A DNA stretch of 19,741 nt. Origin: an uncultured Lachnospiraceae bacterium. GTDB taxonomy: Bacteria; Bacillota; Clostridia; Lachnospirales; Lachnospiraceae. The stretch spans positions 1 to 19,741 of the forward strand of contig CAKRJM010000015.1 of assembly GCA_934351765.1 (NCBI GenBank), read 5' to 3'. Each line of letters opens with the position of its first letter. The first letter of the stretch is position 1. The notes under the pieces are model-generated. The model was not told the origin of the DNA and did not search any database. It worked only from the letters and a program-made list of their open reading frames with translations. Shown piece after piece: positions 1 through 7,611 of the stretch. The position numbers were made by a program, and so were the translations under genes.

Positions 1-147
1 ATGTCCCAGCTGATCATTTCCCTGCATTTGTCGCAGGACAGCTTCGGAACGGCCTGCAACATCACCGGAGATCAGGCTATTGCATTTGTTGTAGATAAGG
101 CAGACCGGGCGGCAGATAAGAAAGCGGATAAGAAAACGGAAGAATAA
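1..147 (+). CDS. Dicarboxylate/amino acid:cation symporter, C-terminal end (partial)
   Basis: Only the last 48 codons are in the window, and the reading frame is open to the left edge. The segment DSFGTACNITGDQAIAFVVD resembles the conserved C-terminal transmembrane region of the DAACS (sodium:dicarboxylate / glutamate symporter) family, where an NxTGD motif helps bind substrate and cation. It is followed by a short, very lysine/aspartate-rich cytoplasmic tail (KADRAADKKADKKTEE type) and a TAA stop. The ATG at position 1 is probably an internal methionine and not the start, because the family is normally about 400 residues long. The family call rests on one short motif and is therefore moderate. 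No terminator is visible before the next gene 43 bases on. Confidence 0.6.
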   Translation: MSQLIISLHLSQDSFGTACNITGDQAIAFVVDKADRAADKKADKKTEE

Positions 148-190
148 GGACAGAAGCCGGGCGGTGCGGTGAAACAGAAAGCAGGAAATA

Positions 191-751
191 ATGATGAAAG
201 AGAAAGAAAAGCGGTATGTCCGGCTGTTTCTGACGTTTTTAAAGATCGGTGCATTTACCTTTGGGGGCGGCTATGCCATGATTCCCATGATCCAGAAGGA
301 GGCAGTCGCAAAGCGGCACTGGATCAGGGATGAGGATATTCTGGATATTGTTGCAATCGCGGAAAGCACGCCCGGCCCCATTGCCGTCAATTCGGCGACC
401 TTTGTGGGATACGAAACGGCAGGCTTCTGGGGCGCATTCTTTGCGACTCTTGGGGTCATGCTCCCGTCCTTTGTGATTATTTCGGCCATTGCCTGTGTGC
501 TTCGGCAGTTTGAGAGCCTGCAGGCAGTCCGGTATGCGTTTTTCGGAATCCGGGCCGGGGTCCTGGCATTGATCATCAAGGCACTGGTGTCCATGTACAG
601 GCAGTGCCCGAAGAACCTGCTTTCCTGTGTGCTCATGGCGGCCTCGTTTGCAGCAGCAGTCTTTTTTAAGCTCAATGTGCTTCTTATCATTGCCTGCTGT
701 GCAGCGGCAGGGCTTGTCAGTACACTGGCAGAGGGGAGGCGGCGCTCATGA
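191..751 (+). CDS. Chromate transporter, short-chain CHR family, first subunit
   Basis: 186-residue integral membrane protein. The N-terminal motif LFLTFLKIGAFTFGGGYAMI is the CHR-family signature, and the second conserved motif, ESTPGPIAVNSATFVG, follows at about residues 57-72. Several hydrophobic helices follow. It is half the length of classical ChrA, as expected for the short-chain CHR proteins, which are encoded as adjacent pairs that together supply the two halves. An AGGA lies just upstream of two in-frame ATGs (191 and 194), so the start could be either. Its stop overlaps the start of the second subunit by four bases, which indicates translational coupling. The family is linked to chromate/sulfate transport, but the physiological substrate in gut-type Clostridia is not established. 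Confidence 0.9.
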   Translation: MMKEKEKRYVRLFLTFLKIGAFTFGGGYAMIPMIQKEAVAKRHWIRDEDILDIVAIAESTPGPIAVNSATFVGYETAGFWGAFFATLGVMLPSFVIISAIACVLRQFESLQAVRYAFFGIRAGVLALIIKALVSMYRQCPKNLLSCVLMAASFAAAVFFKLNVLLIIACCAAAGLVSTLAEGRRRS

Positions 752-1308
752 TCTATCTGGAGCTGTTTCTGACATTTTTAAAGATCGGTGCATTTACCTT
801 TGGAGGCGGCTATGCCATGCTCCCGCTGGTACAGGCGGAGGTGGAGGCTCACGGCTGGATGAAGCTTTCGGAGCTGGTGGATTTTGTGGCAGTCAGCGAG
901 AGCACTCCGGGGCCCTTTGCCGTCAATATTTCGACCTATGTGGGGATGGAGACCGGCGGCCTTGCCGGAGCATTTTTTGCAACGCTTGGTGTGGTACTGC
1001 CGTCTTTTGTGATCATTCTTCTGGTGGCAAAGTGTTTTCAGAAATTTAAAAGCAGCCGGGTGATTTCCGGCGCCATGGCGGGGTTAAAGCCGGCAGTGAT
1101 CGGGCTGATCGGTTCGGCCGTGATCTCCGTGGGACAGACGGTGTTTCTGCCCTCGGGCGGACTTGTCCTGAACCCGGCGTTTCTGGTGTCGGCCGTGATT
1201 TTTGTGAGCTGCCTGCTTTTCATGTTCAAAAAGCTCCATCCGATTCTCATCATCGTCCTGGCGGCAGTTCTTGGGATCGCGGCAGGATATCTCGGGTGGA
1301 TCCCGTGA
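748..1308 (+). CDS. Chromate transporter, short-chain CHR family, second subunit
   Basis: 186-residue membrane protein, paralogous to its upstream neighbour along its whole length. It repeats the LFLTFLKIGAFTFGGGYAML signature, the SESTPGPFAVN motif and the GAFFATLGVVLPSFVII helix. The ATGA overlap with the first gene (748-751), together with the AGGGGAGG ribosome binding site inside the first gene, indicates coupled translation in a two-gene operon. The pair most likely forms an antiparallel heterodimeric transporter, as proposed for short-chain CHR pairs. The C-terminus is hydrophobic up to the TGA stop. A probable BirA operator begins three bases after the stop, so the next transcription unit starts directly behind it. 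Confidence 0.9.
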   Translation: MIYLELFLTFLKIGAFTFGGGYAMLPLVQAEVEAHGWMKLSELVDFVAVSESTPGPFAVNISTYVGMETGGLAGAFFATLGVVLPSFVIILLVAKCFQKFKSSRVISGAMAGLKPAVIGLIGSAVISVGQTVFLPSGGLVLNPAFLVSAVIFVSCLLFMFKKLHPILIIVLAAVLGIAAGYLGWIP

Positions 1309-1310
1309 CA

Positions 1311-1341
1311 TGGTAAACTGAAAGAATAAAAAGGTTGACAA
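1311..1341 (+). promoter_or_regulatory. Putative BirA (biotin repressor) operator
   Basis: TGGTAAAC (1311-1318), a 15-base spacer and GTTGACAA (1334-1341) form an imperfect palindrome. The known Firmicutes BirA site is TTGTTAAC, 14-16 bases, GTTAACAA; the halves here match it at 6/8 and 7/8 positions with a fitting spacer. The right half overlaps the -35 hexamer of the promoter in front of bioB, so biotinyl-AMP-loaded BirA bound here would block transcription. Recognition is by comparison with the remembered consensus plus the bioB context. No BirA gene is in the window. Confidence 0.65.
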
Positions 1342-1363
1342 TCCAGGGAGGAACTTTTACAAT
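1335..1363 (+). promoter_or_regulatory. Sigma-A promoter of the bioB operon
   Basis: TTGACA (1335-1340), a 17-base spacer and TACAAT (1358-1363) give a near-consensus vegetative promoter. Transcription should start near 1370, leaving a leader of roughly 70 bases before the bioB ATG at 1444. The -35 lies inside the right half of the BirA-like operator. Confidence 0.75.
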
Positions 1364-1443
1364 AAAACCCAGAAAACGGATAGGTAATTCCCACATGGAA
1401 GCGTCCTTTCCGTAATAAAAATTCTGGAAAGGAAACGATTGTC

Positions 1444-2412
1444 ATGACCATACAGGAATTAAAGGAAGAGATTTTTAACTGAAAACAGATCGGAAAAGAA
1501 GAGGAGCTTTTTCTCGCAGATCAGCCATTGGAGGAGCTTTCCCGGGCGGCGGACGAGATCAGGCGCCATTTTTGCGGCGACAGCTTTGACATCTGTACCA
1601 TCATAAACGGAAAGAGCGGCCGCTGCTCCGAGGACTGCAAGTACTGTGCACAGTCTGCCCATTATCACACCGGTGCGGAGGAATATCCGCTTCTGGATAC
1701 GGAGGAGATCACCGCACATGCCAAATATAACGATGAGCGCGGCGTGCTCCGCTATTCCATCGTAACCTCCGGAAAACGGCTGAACGACAAAGAAGTAGAT
1801 CAGATGTGTGAAAGCATCCGTGACATCAAGGCAAAGACAGGGATCGGTGTCTGTGTATCCTTCGGCCTTTTAAACGAAGAACAGTATCGGAAAATTAAGG
1901 AGGCCGGAGCCGAGCGTGTCCACAATAATCTGGAGAGCTCCAGGCGGTACTTTCCCGAGGTCTGTACCACCCACACCTATGATGACAAGATCGCGGCGCT
2001 GCGGGCAGCCCAGGCAGCCGGATTAAGTGTCTGCAGCGGCGGAATCATGGGACTTGGCGAGACCATGGAGGATCGGATCGATATGGTGCTGACAGCCAGG
2101 GAGCTTGGTGTCCGTTCCATTCCCGTCAACATGCTGAATCCGATTCCGGGAACACCGTATGAGCATAATGAGAAGCTGAACCCGGAGGATATGCAGCGGA
2201 TCGTTGCCGTGTTCCGTTTCCTCGTACCGGATGCGTCTATCCGTCTGGCCGGAGGCCGCGGACTGCTTCCCGACAAAGGCCGTGCCTGCTTCTGCTCCGG
2301 CGCTAACGCGGCCATTTCCGGAGATATGCTGACCACCTCCGGAATCACCATCGAGACGGATATGCAGATGCTGAGAGAGCTTGGATATACGCCGCGGAAA
2401 TGGGAGCGGTAA
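1444..2412 (+). CDS. bioB: Biotin synthase BioB, interrupted by an in-frame TGA at codon 13
   Basis: Radical-SAM enzyme that inserts sulfur into dethiobiotin in the last step of biotin synthesis. The 4Fe-4S/SAM motif C-x3-C-x2-C (CSEDCKYC) is at residues 61-68 counted from the ATG at 1444. INGKSGRCSEDC, the RVHNNLESS segment, CSGGIMGLGE and NMLNPIPGTPY are all typical of BioB. The ATG at 1444 has a good AAAGGAA ribosome binding site 9 bases upstream and reads MTIQELKEEIFN, then TGA (1480-1482), then KQIGKEEELFLADQPLEELS in the same frame. BioB proteins usually have glycine after that asparagine, so one GGA-to-TGA change explains the stop. Everything after it is intact. A shorter product could only begin at a TTG (1528), which has no visible ribosome binding site. 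It is either a very recent pseudogene, a sequence error, or is expressed by readthrough or reinitiation. Confidence 0.85.
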
Positions 2413-2425
2413 AGGAGAAACCTAT

Positions 2426-3337
2426 ATGAACGAATTGCCGAACCGCACTGCCTGTTATCATCTGCCGGGTCTGTTTGAGTTTTATGAGTTGTACCGGCTT
2501 TTTCTGCCGTTATTCCGGGAGCATCCGGAGTATTTTTATGACTGGTGTGAGATCGGCTCTGTTTACGGTGCGCCGGGAGATTGTATCTGGGGCGGAGGCC
2601 GTGTCGGCGGCGGAGACAGTGATCCGCAGGAGGTATTGGAACTCATGTGTGAGTATGGGATTTCTGCCCGGCTGACCTTCAGCAATTCGCTTCTTCGGGA
2701 AGAGCATCTGGCAGATGAGAAATGCAATGCGCTCTGCCGGCTGTTTGAAGAAAGTGAAGGAGTGCCAAACGGTGTCATTGTCCATTCGGAACTGCTTTTA
2801 AACTATCTGAAAACCAAATATCCGGGGCTGTATATGGTTTCTTCCACAACGAAGGTACTGACGGATTTTGAACAGTTCCGGAAGGAAGTGAACCGGGAGG
2901 AGTTTCGGTACGTGGTGCCGGACTTCCGGATTAACAAGTCATTGGAAAGGCTGGACAAGCTAGAGCAGAGCCAGAAGGACAAGGTGGAATTTTTATGCAA
3001 CGAATGCTGCTATTTCGGCTGTAAGGACCGGAAGCAATGCTATGAAGCAGTCTGCAGGAGAAATCTGGGAGAACCGGAAGCAGAATATTCCTGTACTGCG
3101 CCGATGGCAACGGACGGTTACCGGTTCTCCGAAGCAATGAAAAATCCCGGATTTATCGGAGTTGATGCCATTCAAAATACCTATCTTCCCATGGGCTTTT
3201 CCAATTTTAAAATCGAAGGACGGGGACTGGGAAGTGCCCTGGTTCTGGAAATTTTACTTTATTATATGGTAAAGCCCGAATATCAGATCCATGTACGGGA
3301 AGCCGTTTATCTGGATAATATGCTGGATCTGTTCTGA
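2426..3337 (+). CDS. U32-peptidase-like Fe-S protein of unknown function, coupled to bioB
   Basis: 303 residues from the ATG at 2426. That start was chosen because AAAGGAG lies 8 bases before it, overlapping the bioB stop; upstream in-frame codons have no such site. The alternation of short strands and helices (GVIVHSELLLNYL, YMVSSTTKVLTDF, FRYVVPDFRINKS) suggests a TIM-barrel-like fold. A cysteine cluster, CNECCYFGCKDRKQC plus C five residues later, could bind an Fe-S centre. The C-terminal FSNFKIEGRGLGSA resembles the FKIEGR segment near the end of peptidase U32/UbiU-type proteins. This is a distant resemblance and no enzyme activity is claimed. Its position 13 bases after bioB under the same promoter suggests a role tied to biotin, or to Fe-S supply for BioB, but that is inference only. 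Confidence 0.7.
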   Translation: MNELPNRTACYHLPGLFEFYELYRLFLPLFREHPEYFYDWCEIGSVYGAPGDCIWGGGRVGGGDSDPQEVLELMCEYGISARLTFSNSLLREEHLADEKCNALCRLFEESEGVPNGVIVHSELLLNYLKTKYPGLYMVSSTTKVLTDFEQFRKEVNREEFRYVVPDFRINKSLERLDKLEQSQKDKVEFLCNECCYFGCKDRKQCYEAVCRRNLGEPEAEYSCTAPMATDGYRFSEAMKNPGFIGVDAIQNTYLPMGFSNFKIEGRGLGSALVLEILLYYMVKPEYQIHVREAVYLDNMLDLF

Positions 3338-3397
3338 GGAAGAGATACGACTGGAATAGGTTGACTCGAAAATGGTACTCGTCCGGGGGCTTTACAG

Positions 3398-4687
3398 TTA
3401 CTTGTTTGTTGTTCCATGCAGCTCCTTATCCTCAAATCCGATGATCCAGGTCAGTACGAAGGAGCAGACGAAAGTGATCGCCACCGTGATGAGGGTGTAA
3501 ACGAATCGGTCGCCGAGGAAGATCGGAAGGGTGATGAGGCTGGGAGAAGCGTAGGCCATAGAGCGGACACCGGTGATCCCGGCGAATGCACCGCCGATCC
3601 CGGAGGCGATCATGCTGGCGAGGAACGGACGCTTTAATGGCAGCAGAACGCCATAGATGGACGGCTCGGTGATCCCCATAAGAGCAACCACGGAGGTCTG
3701 GATTCCAAGACTTCTGTTTTCACGCCGTCTGGATTTTAAGGCGACAGCCAGAGCTGAAGCCCCCATGGAAATGTTGGCAGCCAGGAAGGCAGGCCGGGTG
3801 AACGGATCGAATCCGGTGGCGTTTATGGAAGCCAGGGCCAGTGGCAGGAAACAAAGGCTGAAGCCGCCGGTGACGATGAGCGGAACCAGCGCCGCCATAA
3901 GTGCGATAGCGGGCCATCCGATCCTGTTATGAATGAAATCCAGAGCGCCGCTTAATCCGTTTCCGATCAGCATTCCGACAGGGCCGAGAACGAACAGGAT
4001 CAGCGGAGCCATGATCAGGGTCAGTAAAAGCGGGACTGCGAAAAAGGAGATGATGTCGGGAACCCATTTTCGCAGGAACCGTTCCAGAAACGCACTGGCC
4101 AGTCCCACCAGAATCGCAGGGACAACGGTGGAGCTGTAAGAGATCATGGGAACGGAAAGTGTCAGAAAGCTTAAAGAGGATCCGTCCTTGACCAGATTCA
4201 GAAAATCCGGGTGGAGCAGCATGGCAGTCAGAAAAACAGCCAGATACGGATTTCCGTCAAAGCGTTTTGCGGTTGAATGTGCCAGCAGAAGCGGCAGGAA
4301 ATAGAACCCGGCATTGGAAACAAAGGAAAGCACATAATAAGTATCGCTGGTTTCCGACAGAAGCCCGAGTGCTGCCAGGAGCAGCGTCAGTGCCTTCAGG
4401 ATCCCGGCGGCGGTGATGACCGGAAGTGTCGGGACAAAAATATCGGAAATGATCCCAACGAGCTTGTCCATCCTCTTTTTTTCAGGCGCCGGCCTGGCCG
4501 GCGTATGATCTGTTGAAGCAGCAGCACTATCGGTGGTTTTGTCCAGTCCGGTGCTGGTTCCAGTCTGCCCGACAGCAGTTTCGGCTTGTCCGGCAGCAGT
4601 TTCGGCTTGTCCGGCAGCGGTTTCGGTTTGCCGGATGTTTGTTTTTTCGTTTGTCAATTCTACTTCAGAAGTCTGTGTTTTATCCAT
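3398..4687 (-). CDS. PTS EIIC component, beta-glucoside/sucrose type, lacking EIIB and EIIA domains
   Basis: 429-residue membrane permease. From about residue 72 (KLVGIISDIFVPTLPVITAAGILKAL) to the end it is a single EIIC domain of the glucose/beta-glucoside PTS superfamily with about ten hydrophobic segments. The substrate-site signature GITEPSIYGV is at about residues 335-344 (GITEPxIYGV in the family). BglF-like proteins are normally EIIB-EIIC-EIIA fusions of 600 or more residues. Here the EIIB domain with its phosphorylated cysteine is replaced by a hydrophilic N-terminus containing a 7-residue repeat (ETAAGQA, about three copies), and no EIIA follows. It must borrow phosphorylation from another EIIB, or work without it. 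A GGGGG tract 9 bases before the ATG serves as ribosome binding site. TATAAT on the minus strand (4736-4731) is a candidate -10 with no clear -35. Transcribed alone, divergent from the next gene. Confidence 0.85.
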   Translation of the reverse strand: MDKTQTSEVELTNEKTNIRQTETAAGQAETAAGQAETAVGQTGTSTGLDKTTDSAAASTDHTPARPAPEKKRMDKLVGIISDIFVPTLPVITAAGILKALTLLLAALGLLSETSDTYYVLSFVSNAGFYFLPLLLAHSTAKRFDGNPYLAVFLTAMLLHPDFLNLVKDGSSLSFLTLSVPMISYSSTVVPAILVGLASAFLERFLRKWVPDIISFFAVPLLLTLIMAPLILFVLGPVGMLIGNGLSGALDFIHNRIGWPAIALMAALVPLIVTGGFSLCFLPLALASINATGFDPFTRPAFLAANISMGASALAVALKSRRRENRSLGIQTSVVALMGITEPSIYGVLLPLKRPFLASMIASGIGGAFAGITGVRSMAYASPSLITLPIFLGDRFVYTLITVAITFVCSFVLTWIIGFEDKELHGTTNK

Positions 4688-4812
4688 AAAGAAAATCCCC
4701 CAAAAAATAGATTATGTACAGATCGGTTTTATTATAGAACGCCGGATAAGAAAAAGAAAGAGAAAAAAGAGGAGTTTTCATAAATCATTCGTTTGGTTAA
4801 GAAATTTTTAAG

Positions 4813-4841
4813 TTTACAAAGATTTCTGATTGACTTACAAT
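4813..4841 (+). promoter_or_regulatory. Sigma-A promoter for the HTH/repeat protein gene
   Basis: TTTACA (4813-4818), 17 bases, TACAAT (4836-4841). The predicted start near 4848 gives a leader of about 45 bases to the ATG at 4893. The surrounding DNA (4690-4860) is markedly AT-rich and divides the minus-strand EIIC gene from the plus-strand gene, so it is a divergent control region. A second TATACT at 4847 has no -35 at a proper distance. Confidence 0.65.
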
Positions 4842-4892
4842 TTGTTTATACTGATTAGAGTATGGAATGAAGCAGAAAGGTGTTTAGCCGGA

Positions 4893-6917
4893 ATGGAACT
4901 GACTTTTGGTGAACAGATTAAAATTATTTTAAAACGGAAGAATATGACGATCCGGCAGCTTGCGGAACTGATCGAGGTACAGACGGGGAAGCCGATGTCA
5001 CGGCAGAACCTGACGCAGAAGCTGAACCGGGATAATTTTCAGGAGCAGGACATGCGGGAGGTGGCTCAGGCACTGGGGTGTCTGGTCCAGATCTCGGTGA
5101 TCGATCCCATGGAGGCGACGGTGGCATCCCTGCAGGCCATCATGCCGGCAAATCCGGTTTCGGATGAAACCATGGTGCTTTCGGATGAAACCATGGTACT
5201 GCCGGATGAGACCATGGTGCTTTCGGACGAAACCATGGTATTGCCGGATGAAACCATGGTACTGCCGGAGAAACCCGTGGGAGAGCCGGGGGAATCCTCG
5301 GAGAGACCGGAGGAGCCTGCGGCGTGGATGGAAAAAACGGCGGTGCAGGGAAGAGGAAGACTGGTAAGAGGCGGACGACGAACCATGGCGGTGCTGAAGC
5401 CGGCTGTAAGTCCGGAGCCGGAAGCGGCAAAATGGGGTGTGAGGACGGCAGAAGAGAAGCAGCCTGAGCCGGCAGAGAGCGTTAAAACCGGAACCGAACC
5501 GGAGCCGGCGGTTGAGGTCAACGGAGATCTTTTGAAAGAAATTGAGCAGGCACTGAGCCAGTCGGTGGAGAGTGAGCTTCGGGAGGAAGGCGGAGCCGGA
5601 AGCGCGGAGCAAAGCGGATATAACAGCGCAGGAGCAGAGAACGGACGGAAGCAGCAGGAGCCTCAGAATGATCCACTGGCCTGGGCAAGCAGGCGCCCAG
5701 CAGTATGGCCGACACTTCATATCCCGGAGGAGCCGGCACAGGCGGAAGAGAAATCCGCCGGCAGTGCAGAGGCGTCTGAGGAGCTGGAATTTGAACCAAT
5801 CGAGGTGGAATCCGAGGAAGCTTCGATGGAGCCGGAGCCATATGCCAAAGCTCCGGAGAACGCCGGGGCGCCGGAATATGCAGATGTGGAGCCGGAGGAC
5901 GCCGGGGAGCCTGAATATGCAGATATGGAGCCGGGGAACGCCGGAGTGCCGGAATATGCAGATATGGAGCCGGGGAACGCCGGGGAGTCTGAATATGCAG
6001 ATATGGAGCCGGGGAATGCCGGAGTGCCGGAATATGCAGATATGGAGCCGGAGAATGCCGGAGTAGCTGAATATGCAGAAGCAGATCCTGCAGGCTCCGA
6101 ATATGAGGCCGGGGAAGCCGTGCAGTCCGGGAAGCCCCAGGATCAGCAGCCGGAGGAAATCCATCCGGAGCAGCTGGTTCAGCTTGATCCGGTATTCTTT
6201 GAGTTAGATGAGCTGGACGGCGGAGATATATCCGGCGTATCGGCGCCGTATTCGATCAAACGGGAAGAGAGCGGCGGCGAAGGTTCTGAAAGCGGAATGG
6301 AATCGGAAACCGGGGATGAGCATACAAATGAGACCGGGGACGGCGGTCATGCCCCCATTGATTATCACTCCATGTCATCCATCCCCGGCGGCGATGTCTC
6401 CTACGTATCGGCTCCGTATGTGATCGAGCGGGAGGAGGAGCCGGAGGAGCCTGCGTACAAGGGATTTTATGAAATCCCGGAGGACGAGCTGGCGGATATT
6501 GCTTTTGATGAGTCGGAGGATCGTATTCCCGATTTCGGAGAGACAAAGGAAGAGCCGGATCTGGGCAAAAAGCTGGCGGAATGGGATGCTGCCGTACAGA
6601 AGACCCTGGAAAAGCCGCTGTTTCTGACACCGGAGGAGCGGCGAGCAAGAAAGGAAGCCGAGGAGGCAGAAAGGGCTGTGGCCGAAGCAGAAGCAAAGGA
6701 GGAAGCAGCCGGACTTCCGACGGTGGATCCTGCCACGGGGCGGGAGTATGAGACAAACACGGTGATGCACCATCCGTCAAAGCCGGATACACTGTTAGTT
6801 TATGACAGTGACGAGCACCGGTGGATCGAGCAGAATGAGCGGGCGTTCAATAATTTCCAGATCCGGAAGCGGGCGCTTCTGGGAAAGGATTATGAACCGC
6901 CGGTTTACCTGGACTAA
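4893..6917 (+). CDS. HTH-domain protein with long acidic repeat region, function unknown
   Basis: 674 residues from the ATG at 4893; the frame is open further upstream, but that part lies in the promoter. Residues about 1-72 (GEQIKIILKRKNMTIRQLAELIE...SRQNLTQKL) look like a helix-turn-helix of the XRE type. Then come five copies of (S/P)DETMVL, a long Pro/Glu/Ala-rich acidic stretch, six 13-residue units of the NAGxPEYADMEPG kind, and a motif GGDxSxVSAPYxIxREE that occurs twice. A charged helical segment rich in E, A, K and R follows. The C-terminal 60 residues are not repetitive and look folded (ATGREYETNTVMHHPSKPDTLLVYD...ALLGKDYEPPVYLD). There is no signal peptide or membrane segment. A DNA-binding head and a globular tail joined by a disordered acidic linker is the simplest reading. 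The family is not recognised. Confidence 0.8.
   Translation: MELTFGEQIKIILKRKNMTIRQLAELIEVQTGKPMSRQNLTQKLNRDNFQEQDMREVAQALGCLVQISVIDPMEATVASLQAIMPANPVSDETMVLSDETMVLPDETMVLSDETMVLPDETMVLPEKPVGEPGESSERPEEPAAWMEKTAVQGRGRLVRGGRRTMAVLKPAVSPEPEAAKWGVRTAEEKQPEPAESVKTGTEPEPAVEVNGDLLKEIEQALSQSVESELREEGGAGSAEQSGYNSAGAENGRKQQEPQNDPLAWASRRPAVWPTLHIPEEPAQAEEKSAGSAEASEELEFEPIEVESEEASMEPEPYAKAPENAGAPEYADVEPEDAGEPEYADMEPGNAGVPEYADMEPGNAGESEYADMEPGNAGVPEYADMEPENAGVAEYAEADPAGSEYEAGEAVQSGKPQDQQPEEIHPEQLVQLDPVFFELDELDGGDISGVSAPYSIKREESGGEGSESGMESETGDEHTNETGDGGHAPIDYHSMSSIPGGDVSYVSAPYVIEREEEPEEPAYKGFYEIPEDELADIAFDESEDRIPDFGETKEEPDLGKKLAEWDAAVQKTLEKPLFLTPEERRARKEAEEAERAVAEAEAKEEAAGLPTVDPATGREYETNTVMHHPSKPDTLLVYDSDEHRWIEQNERAFNNFQIRKRALLGKDYEPPVYLD
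5160..5264 (+). repeat. Five 21-bp tandem repeats coding (S/P)DETMVL
   Basis: Five in-frame 21-base units in the HTH-protein gene. Serine and proline alternate at the first position in the order S, S, P, S, P. Synonymous differences (GAT/GAC, GAA/GAG, GTG/GTA) show the copies have aged under selection for the peptide and are not a fresh slippage product. Confidence 0.9.
5859..6092 (+). repeat. Six 39-bp tandem repeats coding 13-residue units (NAGxPEYADMEPG)
   Basis: Six consecutive 39-base units. The central four are nearly identical at the DNA level, while the first and last have diverged, a common result of unequal exchange in the middle of an array. Tyr and Met recur at fixed positions in an otherwise Glu/Pro/Ala/Gly linker. 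Copy number is likely to vary between strains. Confidence 0.9.
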
Positions 6918-6942
6918 ATAAGAATATACGAGGAGAACAGTC

Positions 6943-7611
6943 ATGAAAAAGACATATAAAGGAATTATTTTTGACCTGGACGGAACACTGGTAAATACCC
7001 TGGAGGATCTGGCGGACAGCGTAAACGATGCGCTGACAGCCATGGGTTATCCCACCTGGCAGGTGGACGACTACCGCATGAAGGTGGGGCGCGGATTCCG
7101 AAATCTGATGGAAAACAGCGTTCCGGCGGACAGACGGGAGGACAGTGCAGTGATCGACGAGATGCTGACCCATTTCGTGGCTGCCTATGACCGGCGTTAC
7201 CAGAACAAGAGCTGTCCTTACGAGGGAATCCGGGAGCTGCTGCATGATCTGGAAGCCCATGGGATCCAGGTGGCAGTTAATTCTAACAAGCGGACGGATT
7301 ACACGGAAAAGCTGGTGAAGAAGCTGTTCCCGGAGGTACCGTTTGTGGCTGTGTTCGGTGAGCGCCAGGGGATTCCGAAGAAGCCGGATCCGACAAGCGC
7401 ACTGGAGATCGCGGGTCTTATGAAGCTTGCTCCGGAGGAAATGCTTTATATCGGTGATTCTGGAACCGATATGAAGACAGGAGCCAATGCCGGTATGGAT
7501 ACCGTTGGCGTTGCGTGGGGCTTCCGGGGACGCGGAGAACTGGAGGCCACCGGCGCTGTCTATGTAGTGGAAACGACCGGAGAGATTCTGGAGATCGCAG
7601 AGGGACGATAG
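6943..7611 (+). CDS. HAD-superfamily hydrolase, phosphoglycolate phosphatase family
   Basis: 222-residue cytoplasmic HAD-IA phosphatase. Motif I is FDLDGTLVNT (nucleophile and acid/base aspartates), motif II is the serine of VAVNSNK, motif III the lysine of PKKPDP, and motif IV is YIGDSGTDMKTGANAG. The helical cap between motifs I and II is of the Gph/PGP type. Phosphoglycolate phosphatase is the usual family label, but the true substrate cannot be read from sequence. A GAGGAGA ribosome binding site precedes the ATG. The gene follows the HTH-repeat protein by 25 bases in the same direction with no terminator between, so they are probably co-transcribed. Confidence 0.88.
   Translation: MKKTYKGIIFDLDGTLVNTLEDLADSVNDALTAMGYPTWQVDDYRMKVGRGFRNLMENSVPADRREDSAVIDEMLTHFVAAYDRRYQNKSCPYEGIRELLHDLEAHGIQVAVNSNKRTDYTEKLVKKLFPEVPFVAVFGERQGIPKKPDPTSALEIAGLMKLAPEEMLYIGDSGTDMKTGANAGMDTVGVAWGFRGRGELEATGAVYVVETTGEILEIAEGR

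Noticed and set aside
1480..1482. TGA in bioB considered as a selenocysteine codon
   Set aside because: BioB homologues have glycine and not cysteine here, no obvious SECIS-like hairpin follows, and no selenium genes are seen; a nonsense change is simpler.
4830..4892. Upstream TTG start extending the HTH protein by 21 residues
   Set aside because: The extension lies within the predicted promoter, has no ribosome binding site and adds no HTH sequence; the ATG at 4893 begins the conserved domain.
5859..6092. Regular 39-bp repeats considered as a CRISPR-like array
   Set aside because: There are no unique spacers; the units are contiguous, in frame and code a 13-residue peptide repeat.
4998..6164. 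388-codon open frame on the minus strand opposite the HTH/repeat gene
   Set aside because: It mirrors the repetitive GC-biased plus-strand gene; its peptide is Arg/Leu/His-rich nonsense that follows the plus-strand repeats, and it has no ribosome binding site.
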